Source: Mesotaenium endlicherianum (lineage: Eukaryota > Streptophyta > Zygnematophyceae > Zygnematales > Mesotaeniaceae). Taken from it: a stretch of DNA of 64,000 nt. The position numbers were made by a program, and so were the translations under genes. The notes under the pieces are model-generated. The model saw nothing but the letters and a program-made list of their open reading frames with translations, did not search any database and was not told the origin of the DNA. This document shows, piece by piece, positions 22,503 through 35,334 of the stretch. Location: contig WELA01003378.1 of assembly GCA_009602735.1 (NCBI GenBank), forward strand, positions 117,333-181,332. The letters run 5' to 3'. Positions within the stretch are counted from its first letter, which is position 1; each line of letters starts with the position of its first letter.

Positions 22503-23291
22503 ACTTCACACCAGGACCCGTTTCATGTTCGGATTAGCCACCTCTTTTTCCGAGAATCATGCACATGAAGATGCAGGATCACTTAAGCAGAGCGCAGCAT
22601 ATGCTTGAAAGCTGTTTGTGTAGAAAAGACGAGGAACTGTGAGTCATGGTGCCACAAAAGAATGCAGACGCTTGTCAGTACGTGCAGTATCTGTCCGTAA
22701 TCAGGACGTGCGATACGGGATTATGACGAGTTTAATCCTGGGGCCATTAGCCACCTCTATATCCTTAGCTACATCCTCAACGAGGAATGCATCCCCATGA
22801 GAGCCAAAAAGAAGTTATGAAAAGGGCCTCTGGAGGCCTGACCAGTCACACAAAGCCAGTCAGGCCCGGGCCGAGGGCGTGATTTAAGTGGCATGCAGGT
22901 GACGTGCGTGCCAAAATATATGCAGGGAAGCTTATGTGAAGCGGTTCTGCAAGGCGAGCCCTAAACGAGTTTTACTTGAGGGCACTGGCGAGCATGGGCG
23001 CTAGCGAGCATAACGGCGTGCTAACAAGCGCTGACGATGATTTACACGCATATACAACCTGGCTGTACGCGGTGAGGACTTAAGTCGCGGTCAAACTTCA
23101 TGGCCGGAGCTCCCAAGGTCGAGGCAGAACAATGCAGTGGCATCAGAGGAAAACATTTCAAAGCATATTGCTTGTGAGACTTTTCAGGTGAAACTTAGAC
23201 GCAAACTCTTAACGTACTTCGTGCGTCCTCATCAACATTACTGCACTCAAAAAGCATCAGCTAAGGCAGGAGAGTCCATTATAAGTCAGTC
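22503..23291. promoter_or_regulatory. upstream region of TAF2, possible divergent promoter
   Basis: This lies between the TAF2 start codon (-) and the tentative membrane-protein start (+). No open frame, repeat or RNA gene is convincing, and no core promoter motif is clear. Confidence 0.35.
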
Positions 23292-25666
23292 ATGTCTGAG
23301 GGTGGCGTCATTTTCAAGGCTCGGCCATCCTTCTTTTCAATTTCGACCATACTCCTGGCTAGTCTCGTGGCGAGTTGCTTTGCACTTTCAGCAGGGTTGG
23401 ACATGAAAGAGCATGACTTTGTGTTGTATGGGTAAGGTCTTCTCCTTGGCTGGTCCCCAAGTCACGTCAGCTTGAGGGCATGCCACATTCACGAAACAAG
23501 TGGTCGAACGTGCTAATATTGCGCAGGCTGCACTTGGCTCCTCTATTTCAGAAAGATATTTGCTGAGGACACATCGTGAGCCATTTTGTTTCTCAAGCTG
23601 ATTCAGGTGTTCATTTGATCACTCCGTCAGGAACATTTATGTCCCTAACAATTCAAGTCAGGTGGCATACAAGTGGACCTCTATGAAGCTGTCCATCTTC
23701 ATTCAAACAGAGGTACATATACCTGTTCACAATAAGTTCATTGGAAAAGCAGGCTGAGCCGTGGAGCATCCCATGAGGCTGACGCGCTTTATTCAGGCTA
23801 TGTGTCTGCTGTGTTTAACATGTATTGGTTCTGTGCGCTGCAAAATTCATAGGTCTGGTCAAAGTCGTTCGCTCCGTGGACCACCTTCGACACTGCTTAT
23901 GCTTTTCACAAAGTTGTGATGTCGGCTGGAGGAACTGCGGGGGAGGCAAGCTTGCATCTTCTTACGAGCTCGGGAGAACCGGGCAAACTTCTTATGCGAA
24001 AAGTTTTTGCAGGTATATACTGATCCTAAATAAAGGCTAAAAGTATTGGCAGCAGTGGTGGCAAAATTTTGATTTTTGCCAGCTTTAGTCTCCATTTACT
24101 TCTATATTGTTACTGACATAGATGTGAGACGTGATAGACGTCAATTTCTACCAATTTTGCTTCCGGGTTAAAAGGTTGCGCTTACCTGTTTGGAGATAAA
24201 AATTGTGTGGTTACAGTACTCCCTGGTGTAATGAAGCTGGACTTTGACTTAAGTAGAGAATCCAAACCTATGTCAACTCTCCCTTCCAAGGCTGGTATGT
24301 GCCAATTTTCATTCTGCACCCCATGATGTAGCTATCTGCTCATGGTCTTTGTGTAGGCTGAAGAAGAAGATCGAACCTCTACATTTGGATCCTGAGAGCT
24401 CTCCAGCCTAGCTTTTTAGGCTAGTGTTGACATCCAATTCACTACCGAACAGGCATGCATGAGATTGCACACATTGTTTTCTTCAACATTGCTTACTAAT
24501 ATCTGAAATGTCAATATGGATGTGTATACCAGATTGGCTGCAGAATTCAGACCCTGGGCTGCTGTCACAACCGGGCAAAGATGCCGAAAAAGCATTGGTT
24601 CTGGTGCCTGTGGGGCAAATGGGTTGGCCTGCTAGCATCTGTCGGGCTACTGAGTACTACTCCTCTCGCTGCAAGTTAACAGAAGGGCCAGGTCAATTTC
24701 TCATTCCATGCTGTATATACCGAGGTCAGAGTAAGGTGATTGCTTTCAGAAATCATGATGCCGAAGAGGTACGGATGATGTAGCAAATTTGGTCCGGCCT
24801 GTCCTGACAATGGTTGATACATCAGATGAAGGGGCTTCTGGCACATTGACTAAATGCCTCACTGATGTTGGTTGGTGCATCTCAAGCCGTCAGGTACCGC
24901 TGCAGCTGACTAGCTCGCGTGATAATGATGGAGGCGGATCTGTCTCTCGTGTGCAATATAAGCCACTTGCTCGGTCTGTGCAGGTCAACATCATCTTCCT
25001 ATACCAGCACATTCCCATTATGAAGTTTCCTGATAACTACGGGTGGTTATTTGCTTGTTGTCTGCAGGGTCTACATGTTATTCAAATGGCACCATGTGTA
25101 GACTGCCAAAGTTGCACACCAAAGCCGAAGATTTATGTCAACCAATATCATCACGATCATCAGTCATACATGTTGGCCTTGCTATCACTGACAATTTCTT
25201 GCACTTACCCTTTTTCGCCGACACAGTACTGTTGGGGCTTGCTATGCTGATGGTTGGTGCATGTGTCCTCAAGATTGTGTTAAACAGCAGGCTCACTATG
25301 GCCGAAGAACATCTACAGCTACTATTTAAAACTGGCTCGTTAGGAGAGGAAGATGGTAATGAGCCTGTGTTAGAAGGGGCATGGAAATTGCATGCCTTCC
25401 AGCCTAGTCCTGGGGGGAACTTATATGTTCAGACAGGCTCAACCAGGTCTTACGAAGACTTTACTGCAAAGGGACACAGCAGCCAAGGGCGTGCTTGGAA
25501 TGAAGCGCGCTGTCAACTTCTCCTTCAGAGTCAGCTGCCCATGCAACCTGCTGCATGCTTCTACTACCGCTGCAGCTCTCAAAACTCAAGGCTGTTTTCC
25601 ACATCGGCAGAAGGACGATGGGACAGAGATATCAGTGGGTCAGGCAGACTACTGCGACTTCTATAA
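23292..25666 (+). CDS. putative Cys-rich single-pass membrane protein (tentative gene)
   Basis: I do not recognise this gene and the exon chain is incomplete. A candidate first exon (23292-23431) starts MSEGG, has a signal-peptide-like stretch (FFSISTILLASLVASCFALS) and ends at a strong GTAAGG donor. Further candidates are Cys-containing segments: about 23635-23660, 23920-24010 (CDVGWRNCGGG), 24510-24725 (GWPASICRATEYYSSRC), 24789-24983 (TKCLTDVGWCISS) and 25068-25666. The last holds CYSNGTMCRLPKL, then a membrane segment (LPFFADTVLLGLAMLMVGAC) and a tail of about 130 residues. The layout suggests a type I membrane protein with a Cys-rich outer part. CxDVGW occurs twice, which may mean a repeated outer module. 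Phase is not verified across all joins, so a pseudogene is possible. Confidence 0.35.
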
Positions 25667-26040
25667 TGAGATGATCATTATTACATGTCCTTTGCTGCTT
25701 CATTGTATTGGTTTTCTAGTGGATGTTTATCTTGAACAATCATTGTGTACTCAAACCCTTCAAGAGACACAACCAATCTTGAACGTAGTTTTCTGATGCA
25801 TTAGCATGTCAAGCAGCTCATGAAACGACCCTGTCACATAATTTTACTAGGCTAGTAACGTAAGCAACCGAGCTTGCTGATTGAAGTAGCATTGATGCTG
25901 TAGAGCACAATCTCCAAAAGCTGGCCAACGACACTTCTGACGAGGACAAAATATAGTGTTCTCATAGAATCTACAATGAGCCCTATTGGATAACAGTGAC
26001 TAGTTTGGGCAGAAACCAACAGGTACATCTTCCAGTAAAT
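25667..26040. other. spacer before coatomer gamma 3' end
   Basis: This lies between the tentative membrane-protein gene and the coatomer gamma stop codon. It should include the 3' untranslated region of the latter. Nothing else was recognised. Confidence 0.4.
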
Positions 26041-29000
26041 TTATGCATTCGCAATTATCTCATGGACCAATAAACTTACGGCCTGGTCTTCTGACCTAGC
26101 TACAAGTTTCATCGCGACATTCTTGCTGGCATCAATGCCAAAGGACAGCCGCACCAGAGACTGGATGTAGCCCATAAACATGCCAGAAAGTAAGCACGTG
26201 TGCGACCGTGCGTTGCCAGCAACTTCTTCGGTACCCTGCAAAATGAACCAGAACTAGCTCTTTAGCAATGAACGCTAGACATATTGAATCAGAATATCTG
26301 TGGATTTTTTTCTCACGAACAGACCTCCGAGCAAGCGATTCAATTTCATTCATTAAAACGCCCCCGCTAAGGCCTTTGCAGACAGGTGCCGCAGCCTTAG
26401 CCACCTATGGTACCCCCCCTCTCTATGCTCAAAGAGACTGCCCCCTCCCATACGATACCATCCAACAAAACAACCAGGGAAATTGATCAAAGCAGCCCAG
26501 CTGCCCAAGCAAGGCAAAGCCTGAACATGGCCTCTCACGACAGCGCCCCAAGGGCGCACTGTGTTTTAATAAAACACATTGGTAAACAAAAGCCAAATGC
26601 CTTCCACACTCAAAATTCATGTTGGCCAGACTGGGCCAAATCAAGTTCGTCACGACATACTCCACACACTTGCCAAAGCTCTTCGGAGTACAACTAACGT
26701 ACTCAATGTACCCACACAACAAGGCGCAAAGGTGGCTCTCACCGGAATTGCGTGAGGGGGGCTTTAGTAAAAATTCCTAACTTGCCCACTTACTTGCCTA
26801 TCATGTCATGCATCAGACAGTTCCTTCACTGTAATATATTCAGCCGCCACATGCTATGCTCGGTTCATTTATCCACAACCATCAGATTATGTACTAGCGT
26901 TCTAGAACAACCACCAGAGGGGCGAAATTGCACACAACAAGCAATCAATCACAATGCATAGGCAGCGCGAACTTACTTCACAAGGTTGCATTCCAAGGAT
27001 CGAGATGACGGCCTCCACAGCTTCCTGCAAGCTGTCTCTGACACCGAGCCCGTACTCGTCCACTTTCTCCAGGTCAGGATCCATACCCTCCCATGCGTTC
27101 CGGAAGTTTGACACTCCTGACTTCAGTATGTAGTCAGCTGCTGCTACCTGCACTCAGGAACATGAAGGTCATATCAAGAACTCGACATGGCGACCATATG
27201 CCCAACTTACGGGGATCCTACCACAAATCTGACACACAGGTTTAGGATTAATCTATTAACAGGGTTCAGAAGCTTGAAAATTTCCTGGCGGCCTTTCAAC
27301 GCTTACCTCAAGATCTTCCAGTTGATACTCATCCTCGTAACCATCCTCCTCGGCTTCTCCAGTAGAAGGATCAACCTGATACCCAGAGATTGGCCAGCCA
27401 GAGAAACAATTTTGGAGCATTGCAGAAGCAGAGTGCTACAGCTGGGACATCATCCAGCATTATGACCTGCAACCTGACCTGCCAAGCTGTGCAACAGGCC
27501 TCTTCTACAGAGAGAGGCACAAGAATGGTAGTGACACACGTCGCAGGCAGCGAGACTGGTGCTTCCTTACCTCCTTGACACGAAACTTCAGAGTGTTGGC
27601 AAACTTGGCCAGGGACAAGCTTCCATCTGGCTTGGCGAGAGCCACAAAGGTCTGACCTGGTGCACCATAAGACAGCACCTTGAGAGGCACGGAGGCCACC
27701 TCCTCGAACTCTTCAGCCTCCGTCAAGTCCATTTCTACCTTTACCTGCAACCTTGGAAGAAGAGCCCACATATAAGAAGACATCAAAGAATACCGCAGAC
27801 AGCATACTGCACCATTATGAGGGAAAGAATTCCTCATTGCCCACTCATGGCCGTTGCTTTCGGTTGGTAGAGATCAGAAAGCAGTGAAACTCACGTCTTC
27901 GAGGACTTGCTCGGCGATAGTGTTGGTGCAATTGAACTGGAATACGAGGTGGCCAGGGAACACGTGCTTCACTACATTGACTGCATACTCTGTCTCCGCT
28001 TCCGTCAACTCCACTGGTGCACAAGACTGCCATCCTCGAAACCCACCACGACGTCTGTCAGATAGAACTTCTGCATTAGACAGGCCGTTGAGTCACATGA
28101 TGCTTGTGCTTGCATGAAGAATGTCAAAGAGCTGAGCAACCATGTCTGCTTCTCCTCATCTTTGTCAATCGTTACATCCAAATGGATTGAAGTCACCAGC
28201 ATGCAGCACCTTGACATACATGCAGACGGCAGACAACTAACTGACCTTGAACAGTTTGCCAAAGCTACTAAACTCCGGCACTGCATTAAGAAGCTTCTGG
28301 TAGGCTTCGCTGGCAGCCGCGGCAGAAGTAGGCATGCCGTTGGAGGTGGCCTTCTGAGCAGCGTCCTTGGCTGCTTTCTTCGCGCCAGGCGCCCTTCTGT
28401 CCATAGGCAGGCCTCGCACCTCTCGGGGGACTGCTGCCAAGTCAAATGGCCTGGTTGTGTCCTGTTACAAAGCAGCAGCCTCAAGCCCACCGTCTGTCAG
28501 TTACCAATCTAAACAGAGACCGCACTGGACATGAGCCTAGCAGTTAGGGTGGGGGATCTGAGGGCAAGGAGTGCCGACTTACTGCACTGACATACGACCG
28601 CAGGCTGTTCTCCAGATTGGCGAGGGGGACATCAAGGTGCTCCAGCATGAACGTGTCAGCCCCATCTGGTGCAACTGTTGCACTGTTATCCGCGTCCAGA
28701 ACATTCAAGTACAGCGTTGCTCTGTCGCGGACCTGCAACTCCATCCCCACAACTTCTCATTGCCACCAACAAAGAACCTACATATTTTTAGAGAGGAGTA
28801 CAAGACGTGGCATACTTGTACAGGGCTTCTCAAGCAGATGATGAAGTGGTAAACTGGCCGGAGCAATCTAGAAGCAGAAACCAGTGGAGAGCTTACCTCG
28901 TCGTCATTGTCGTACAGGCAGCGCCTCAACAGCACTACGATGCGGGGCTGCACGGAAGTTCGCAGTTGCATTCAGTAGTCCAACCTTTAACAAACTGGGA

Positions 29001-32000
29001 TAGCTACGTTGGTGCCTTGCCGACACCCAGAAGGTAAAACACTGCTGGAAATTGTGATGGTAATCCACTGAGGGAACAATGCCTTTTGTAGATACGCTGC
29101 GTCTTTACAAGCATTTAGACTGGAAGGTGCCTGCATTTTCCATGCGCTGCACTAGCCCAAGCATGAGATGGCAACCCAAGGTCCGTGGCCAGGACATACT
29201 TTCAAAGTCTCCGATGCGGCACCGAACTTGGCGAGGGTGCTGACAGCACTCGCACGCACAGTGGCATTCTCCAGGATGACGCGGTTGTAGATATACCGGA
29301 TGTACTTACTGGGGTCGGCTGTCTTGGGACCCTCATCTCCGAGCAGATGAAGGATCTGCATCACACCCACATTAAAAGGGGCAGCAGTGAGAGCTGCACT
29401 TAATGGCCCACACAGAACATATGAAAATGATGAAATATGTTGCAGAAGCTCAACACAACAGGAAACTGAAATCATATCAAGACCTTACGCCCATACATGA
29501 CTACAGGGAATGTGCACCTGTGTGGAAAGGTAAGTAAACTCGCAGTCTTCAATGAATTCGCAAAGGTGTGAGAGGCCACTCTCTTTAGCGTCCGGAATTT
29601 CTCTTATCAGGATGAGAATAGAGTCCACAATGGCCTTCTTATAATCAAAGCCACCCTCCTCTCGCAAGATGTTGCTCAAGAAGTTCATCCTGCACAGCGG
29701 CACTTCAGCATAAGCCTCATCCCCTGGGCTCATAATAAAAGAATAATTGCACATAATTACTTCGAAGCAACAATCCACTGAATGGGCTCAACAGGGCAGG
29801 ACAGCCAATGTCCTGTCAAGTTCATAAAGTGTCCGTGAAGCATGGATCTGCAAAAATAACATGCGAAGTTTCACTCTTCATCTCCCATTGGCTGGCGAAA
29901 AACTCACAGGGTGCGGTACTTCTGGGGGTACTTAAGGCACAGGGAGCGAATGGCCTCCACCACCACGATCTTAAATTCGTCAGCGATATCAGACATGAAG
30001 TTGGTAATCTGCTTCATCAGACGATCGACACTCGCCTCGTTTCCAGTCTTCAAGAGGGTTGTGATTGCGAGAGTGGCAATGCTACGGTTCTGGTCAGAAA
30101 TCAAGGTCTCCATGTCGATGTTGCAGATAGCAACCGCTGCCGGGTGTGTCATGGCTACCTGCAAAAGACCAGGGAGATTATCTTTGCTTAAACATTACAG
30201 TCTTCCTGTCACTATTTAGACAAACAATCAAGTCTCCCACTTATCTGCCGCAAACTCTACCCTTACGGGAAGTGCAGAGGCGAGCAGGCACAGAGAGACC
30301 GTATAAACGGCACTTGGGTTAGATCTTTGGCTCAGTCCGAATCCTGATTGGTGCGAGCTTTACCATGGAACAGATACCCAAAAGAAATTACTACATAATA
30401 TTCGAGGGCTAATGCAGAGACAAGCAGCACCGCCTTCAGAACTGGCCAACCCCATACAATCAAGTGAGCAAAACAGGCCATGGGTCAGGAGACAATAGCA
30501 CAGATGAGTGTGCAACCCACCTTATTCAGAGTTCGCACAGCAGCGAAACGTAAGACTGGCTTGGATGAGCTCAGAAATAGTTGCAAAACAGTGATGGCAG
30601 GTGTCAGCTCTCTACTAGTCACACCAGTCAGGTCAGTAATAGCTCGTGCAGCCTCAAAGATGACCATCTCTGTCTTCTGCCTCAGGCAACTTTCCAGAAA
30701 CTCGTAAAAAGGGCGCTCGCCACTACTATTTGTCCCAGCGGACTCTTCAATCACCTACATGCCAACACCATCCCACCTCTCATGATTTATTAGTACCACT
30801 CAACACTGACCAGGTTAATCAACAATGCAGATCAGCGTGAAGGTCTTCAATGACGGAGCGCAGAAAAGAAGCTTATCAAACTGCCTCAAGACTCCTATCA
30901 AAGATGTTCACATCTACATGAAGAAATGAACGAGATACTGATGCAACTTCCTCCTCAGTCAGGGTTTAGGTTTTGAAGCAGCAGCATACCTGGCTTGTGT
31001 ATCGAATGAGCAGGCATTGGGCAAGAGGCGATCGCACAGTGCCTTTTGTCAGACTCGACACGAGTTTGCTCACAGCCAGCCTGTCATTTTGCCTGATCTG
31101 CATGTTTGAACCACAGATACTGTCAAACAAGCAACAATCACCTTGCTTGCTCAACATTCGTCCTTGGATGATTGGACACTGATCTATCCTATTAATAATC
31201 CATTCACCATGGCAATGGCATACGTATAAGAAGAGGCTAACACTCCAAGGAACATGATACCACCATCAACCCACTTTAATAATCTACTTGACACTTGACA
31301 ACATAGCAGAAGCAGCCATTGGTGTCAGTTGCCCATTTAAGGAAGTATATTGTCATGCGGGTAATACAAACCTGATGGAGCAGAGCTAATGCATGAAATT
31401 GCACCAGCGGTGCTTTTGACTGGACTGCTTCCTGCACCTCATTGCTCCATCGCTTTACAATATCCGGGTTTGTCTGCAGAACAAGAACCTTATTTGTTAG
31501 CATCCTTGACTAGCAAACAGCAACAAGCTGATAGACGTGTCAGTTTGGAGCTCAAGAAACGCCGGGTGTGGATGTGCATCGGAAAGGAGGCCAACCTGTA
31601 GCAGATGAATGCCGCTGACAAGTGCTGCACTAGAAACAACTGGATTTTTGTCAACCACAGCTTGCTTCAGATAGCGTTCAATCTGGCCCAGTAGACCACC
31701 GTCTGTGATGCGACACAAGACTCTGATGGCATTGGCTCTGTACAAGTCAGTCTTGCTATTCATGTCCTTCATCAGCGAACTTGTAACAATGATGACCTGC
31801 AACAGCTCCAAAATACACAAAAACGTCAGAGCACATATGAGACAAAAATGGGAACCTTGCCTGAGGCCAATCACAAGCTTGCAAAAGAAGAACCACTAAC
31901 CTCATCCGCTGAAGGAGATATTTCCTTTATCATCAAATAAAGAAAACGCCGAAGACCGATGTCACTCGACTGAAAAAGCTTGGTAACGGAAAAAAAAACC

Positions 32001-32956
32001 TCCGTAGCTTCCGTCTGCACAATCAAACAAATTTTTCTCCAGAATGTTACAGAAACATTACGTAAGATGCACAGAATGTGAGCTGGTCGATGTAATTTAA
32101 AGCAGTTCAAACAAGTGTGCGGCAGTCAGCATACCTTGGTAAAGATCTCGCCTTGATTTAAAAGGTAGAGCAGCTTCGTAATGACCTGCACTCAAAACAA
32201 TGACAAGTGAGAAGCTCCTTTTCACGCGCTTCCTCTCATGGCTCAGAGATACTGATCAGATGCACCAAAGGAGCTAGTTGGAAAGGGCGAGAACTGACCT
32301 GTGCACATCTACGTGCATCAAGCTGGGGATCATTGAATACACGGGCTTCCTGCAGTACAGCCCCCTTTTCAATGCCATAGAATGGAGAATACTCCGCTGC
32401 TCAAATTACAACAAGAAGGGTGACCTCAAATCGTGCATGGTCATGATTACTACCTACCCTTGCCAGCATTCAAATGGATACTTGACACAAGTACGGCAAG
32501 GCTTCGTGATGTAAGCGGCACCAAAATGGGAGCACGGACAAAGCTATGATTTGTAAGTCGAGCTTAGAAGCACATAGGCCGTTGCAAACAACATGTACAC
32601 CAGGTATTGAAAATGCTTCAGTCGTCATTTATTGCTAAACAACCTGACCTAGACATTTTCAAATATATCCAAACATACGGCAAAGACAGTACATGACTAT
32701 CATGCTAATTACTTCTCTGCTATTGTTAGGTAGCATCGGCTGCCAGGGCATTCCCTCATACAAGTCATCATTGATGCCTGGCCTTTGTTCTCGGACCCAA
32801 GACGAAGTGGTTATTAATGACAAAGGGCGAGTCATTGCGAGCAACATAGCTTCGAGGCTACTAACAAGAATGACGCTACGAGTGGTATAATGAGCTCATC
32901 TTACTTTCATCCTCTCTGTCCTCGTCCTTTTTGTTCCCGGGTTGTAGAAGAGCCAT
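26041..32956 (-). CDS. COPG: coatomer subunit gamma (gamma-COP)
   Basis: This is the large adaptin-like subunit of the COPI coat that drives Golgi-to-ER and intra-Golgi vesicle transport. Nineteen exons: 32905-32956, 32299-32396, 32135-32185, 31901-32014, 31596-31796, 31372-31473, 30990-31097, 30521-30754, 29908-30158, 29518-29689, 29200-29355, 28897-28947, 28583-28732, 28246-28461, 27895-28026, 27571-27744, 27307-27375, 26977-27147, 26041-26235. They sum to 2697 nt, exactly 898 residues (Arabidopsis has about 886). Landmarks are [102 protein letters not shown] and [13 protein letters not shown] in the solenoid trunk, an Ala-rich linker, then the appendage with [32 protein letters not shown] and [13 protein letters not shown]. 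Sixteen of eighteen introns are phase 0. It looks intact. Confidence 0.97.
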
Positions 32957-33315
32957 GGTACCTCCTTGACCAGAAATCCACAGTACTAATACAACAAGAT
33001 TTTACATGCAAAAGTTAGTTGCCCTGTTAACATAACCCGATGATCACACCCTCGTTGTGAGCTCCTCCCTCGTGCAAGGAGCAGGGGGCGGGTGGTAACT
33101 ACCACTCCGGAGTCCGGACTGCTCTCTCGGGTCGGGAGCACTTCGGACTCCGGAGCCGAGGTAATTAAGTTTCCTTTGATAACTCTCGATCTTTTTGTGG
33201 ATACGCTCGAGCACTACTATTAATAGTGCTCCATTATTGTTCACTATAGTGGTTCTCGGGTCACTAAATTGTTGTGCCTAACCGTGTCGAGACCAGAGGC
33301 AAACGTGATGGCTTC
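32957..33315. promoter_or_regulatory. coatomer gamma upstream region with inverted repeats
   Basis: Only about 100 bases separate the coatomer start codon from repeat-derived sequence. The stretch holds a perfect 12-bp inverted repeat (CTCCGGAGTCCG at 33105-33116 and its complement at 33144-33155) and a second near-palindrome around 33209-33231. No TATA box or other promoter element is clear. Confidence 0.45.
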
Positions 33316-34956
33316 TTACATGTGTAAATTGAAACAGGTCAAATGTCGGCGTGTTTTCACGGGTGGATCTTCAATCTGGTTGATCACCAAGTACCGACAT
33401 TTACACGTGTCTCGGTCGCAAGTTGCTCCGCTCAGTTGTCTCTGGATATTAGCAAGAGGCACAACAGCAGGTACAACGAGAGGTGGATTTTGAGGATTGG
33501 CCCTCTCCGCCACTTGTGCAATTGCCCTGGCATCAGTCAGGCGTCTCTCCTCCGCTACTGCATCCTCCTCAGCTTTAGCCAAACGTTCAACTTCTACTTT
33601 GACACACTCCTCCTCAGCGTGCTCGGCTGCTACTGCAGCCCGAGCCGCCGCCGCTGCCGCTTCCTCGGCTTCCCTAGCTTCTCCAGCTACCACAGCATCA
33701 GCATAAGTGCGAGATCCCTTTTTACGATTTTTGTCTGACCTTCCATGTTATCATCTTTTTGACCCTCCATGTTTTGAGAGTTTCTAGTTTGAGACCGGGT
33801 CTCTGCGACCATTCATAAAATTGTGATAAGCACTTCGATACCACTAAAATAAATTGACTTACTTATAAGCGATCAACATTTGATAACAGATCTTTATACC
33901 AACAAGTACTCTGTATGGTGTTTTCTTATTAACTTATTAAATTTCAAAAGACCACACAACTAGTGTAAGCAATACTCACAAGTCAAATGCAAGTAACGAG
34001 CATCAATCATGCAATCAATGAGCTCATATACACGCAAAGTTAGTAAGCTGTTCGTGTAATGGCTTGCAGCCTTGGATTCAAATATTCCCTCAGTAATCTG
34101 TTCAGAGACCTGGCCTCGTCTTTGAATGCCGAACTCGATAACAATACCTAGCATATGTACATGGAATGAGTTTATTAATCAACCAGCAAGTGTGATTGTA
34201 CCGCCTACTCGGGAGTTAACCTCGTCAGTAGGACACTGGCTAACAAACTCCACAGCCATCTCCCATCATCCCGAATTGCCATCCACCCAAGGGTGTCATC
34301 TTGCCATCCACCTAGTCTACCACACTCAGATACATAATTAGGCAATTCACGGGTACCGCGTACGGCTGTCAGTTGACTGTCAAAGAATGTGTCAGCAAGC
34401 TGATTTAAGTAGAATTTAGCCTGTTGCTCTCGGCTAAGTCATTACACTGAATATTACTAAAAGTCCAGCAGACTTCATGCATATTAACTAAAGATTAGCA
34501 AATTGAACTTATTTAGCTATTATATTTATATGAATATTATATCTACCAATATACTCCTTCATCACAATCCCTTCTAACTCAAATTGTTGTCGCTTCGACA
34601 ACGTTAAGACACTATTCTAATCACAACAAACTAATACCAGCATTCTCATACTAAGACACTATTCTAATAACAGCAAATCAATACAGCATTCTAAATTCTA
34701 TGTTCCCGCAACTCTATCTCCAAAAAAGCTAAACCTAGACCTTGATCTCAACTATCTATCAAGTTGCCTCCTGAACAACTTAGATTCAGCCGAAGAAGGA
34801 CTTGTAGGGAACTGCAACAAGTTATTAGCTCTCTCTTGCGCCGTTTGCGAATTGAGAAAGACAAAGATAGGGGTCCCGGAAGGGTGTTTCAAGACATTTA
34901 CCAGGCGCGCATTGGCCAGGGGCACATTGCCCTGGTAAAAGGAACCTACTGATGCC
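33316..34956 (-). mobile_element. LTR retroelement fossil, family 1 (gag-like part, LTR, 3' internal end)
   Basis: An LTR (33844-34566) is followed in the minus direction by a primer-binding-site-like word TGGTATCGAAGTGC (complement of 33830-33843), the kind primed by initiator tRNA-Met. A gag-like open region (33316-33693) rich in Ala and Glu comes next and is probably a coiled coil. On the other side of the LTR (34567-34956) lies sequence matching the 3' internal end of the same family, ending in a short purine tract. The LTR is therefore flanked by internal sequence on both sides. No reverse transcriptase is present. The element is old and broken. Confidence 0.65.
33844..34566 (-). repeat. 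family 1 LTR, copy a
   Basis: About 720 bases, starting TGTGATGAAG in the minus direction. It aligns by eye along its length with the plus-strand copies at 35335-36083 and 47000-47710, sharing blocks such as GATGGCNATTCGGGATGATGG. Confidence 0.8.
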
Positions 34957-35334
34957 TGTAATGAATCAGTATAATGGATAGATATAATACTCATTTAGAT
35001 ATAATAATTAAATAAGTTCAATTTGTTGAACTTTAGTTAATATTTTGTCTATTGTATTTAAGCTTGCTGGATACTTAATACTTGGTTAAATGACTCAGCC
35101 GAGAACAGCAGGCTGAAGTCCAGAAGGTCAGCCTGTTGACTTGTGTCAGCTTGCGGACACATTCTTTGACAGTCAGCTGGCTGCCGTACTCGGCAGCAAC
35201 GAACTGCCTAGCTATGCATCTAAGTATGGTGTGCTAGATGAGTAGCCGGATGACACCCTTAAGGTGGATGGCGATTCGGGATGATGGGAGATGGCTGTGG
35301 ATTTGGTTAGCCGAGGTCATACCAACGTAGGAGT
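34957..35334 (+). repeat. family 1 LTR, copy b, 3'-truncated
   Basis: Starts TGTAATGAATCAG and matches the first half of the full LTRs, then stops where copy c begins, in the same orientation. Confidence 0.75.

Noticed and set aside
23137-23406. 89-codon plus-strand frame starting MASEEN
   Set aside because: The overlapping frame starting at 23292, with a signal-like stretch and a strong donor, is the better candidate.
33316-33693. Ala/Glu-rich minus-strand frame as a host coiled-coil gene
   Set aside because: It follows directly after an LTR and primer-site-like word, so it is best read as retroelement gag.
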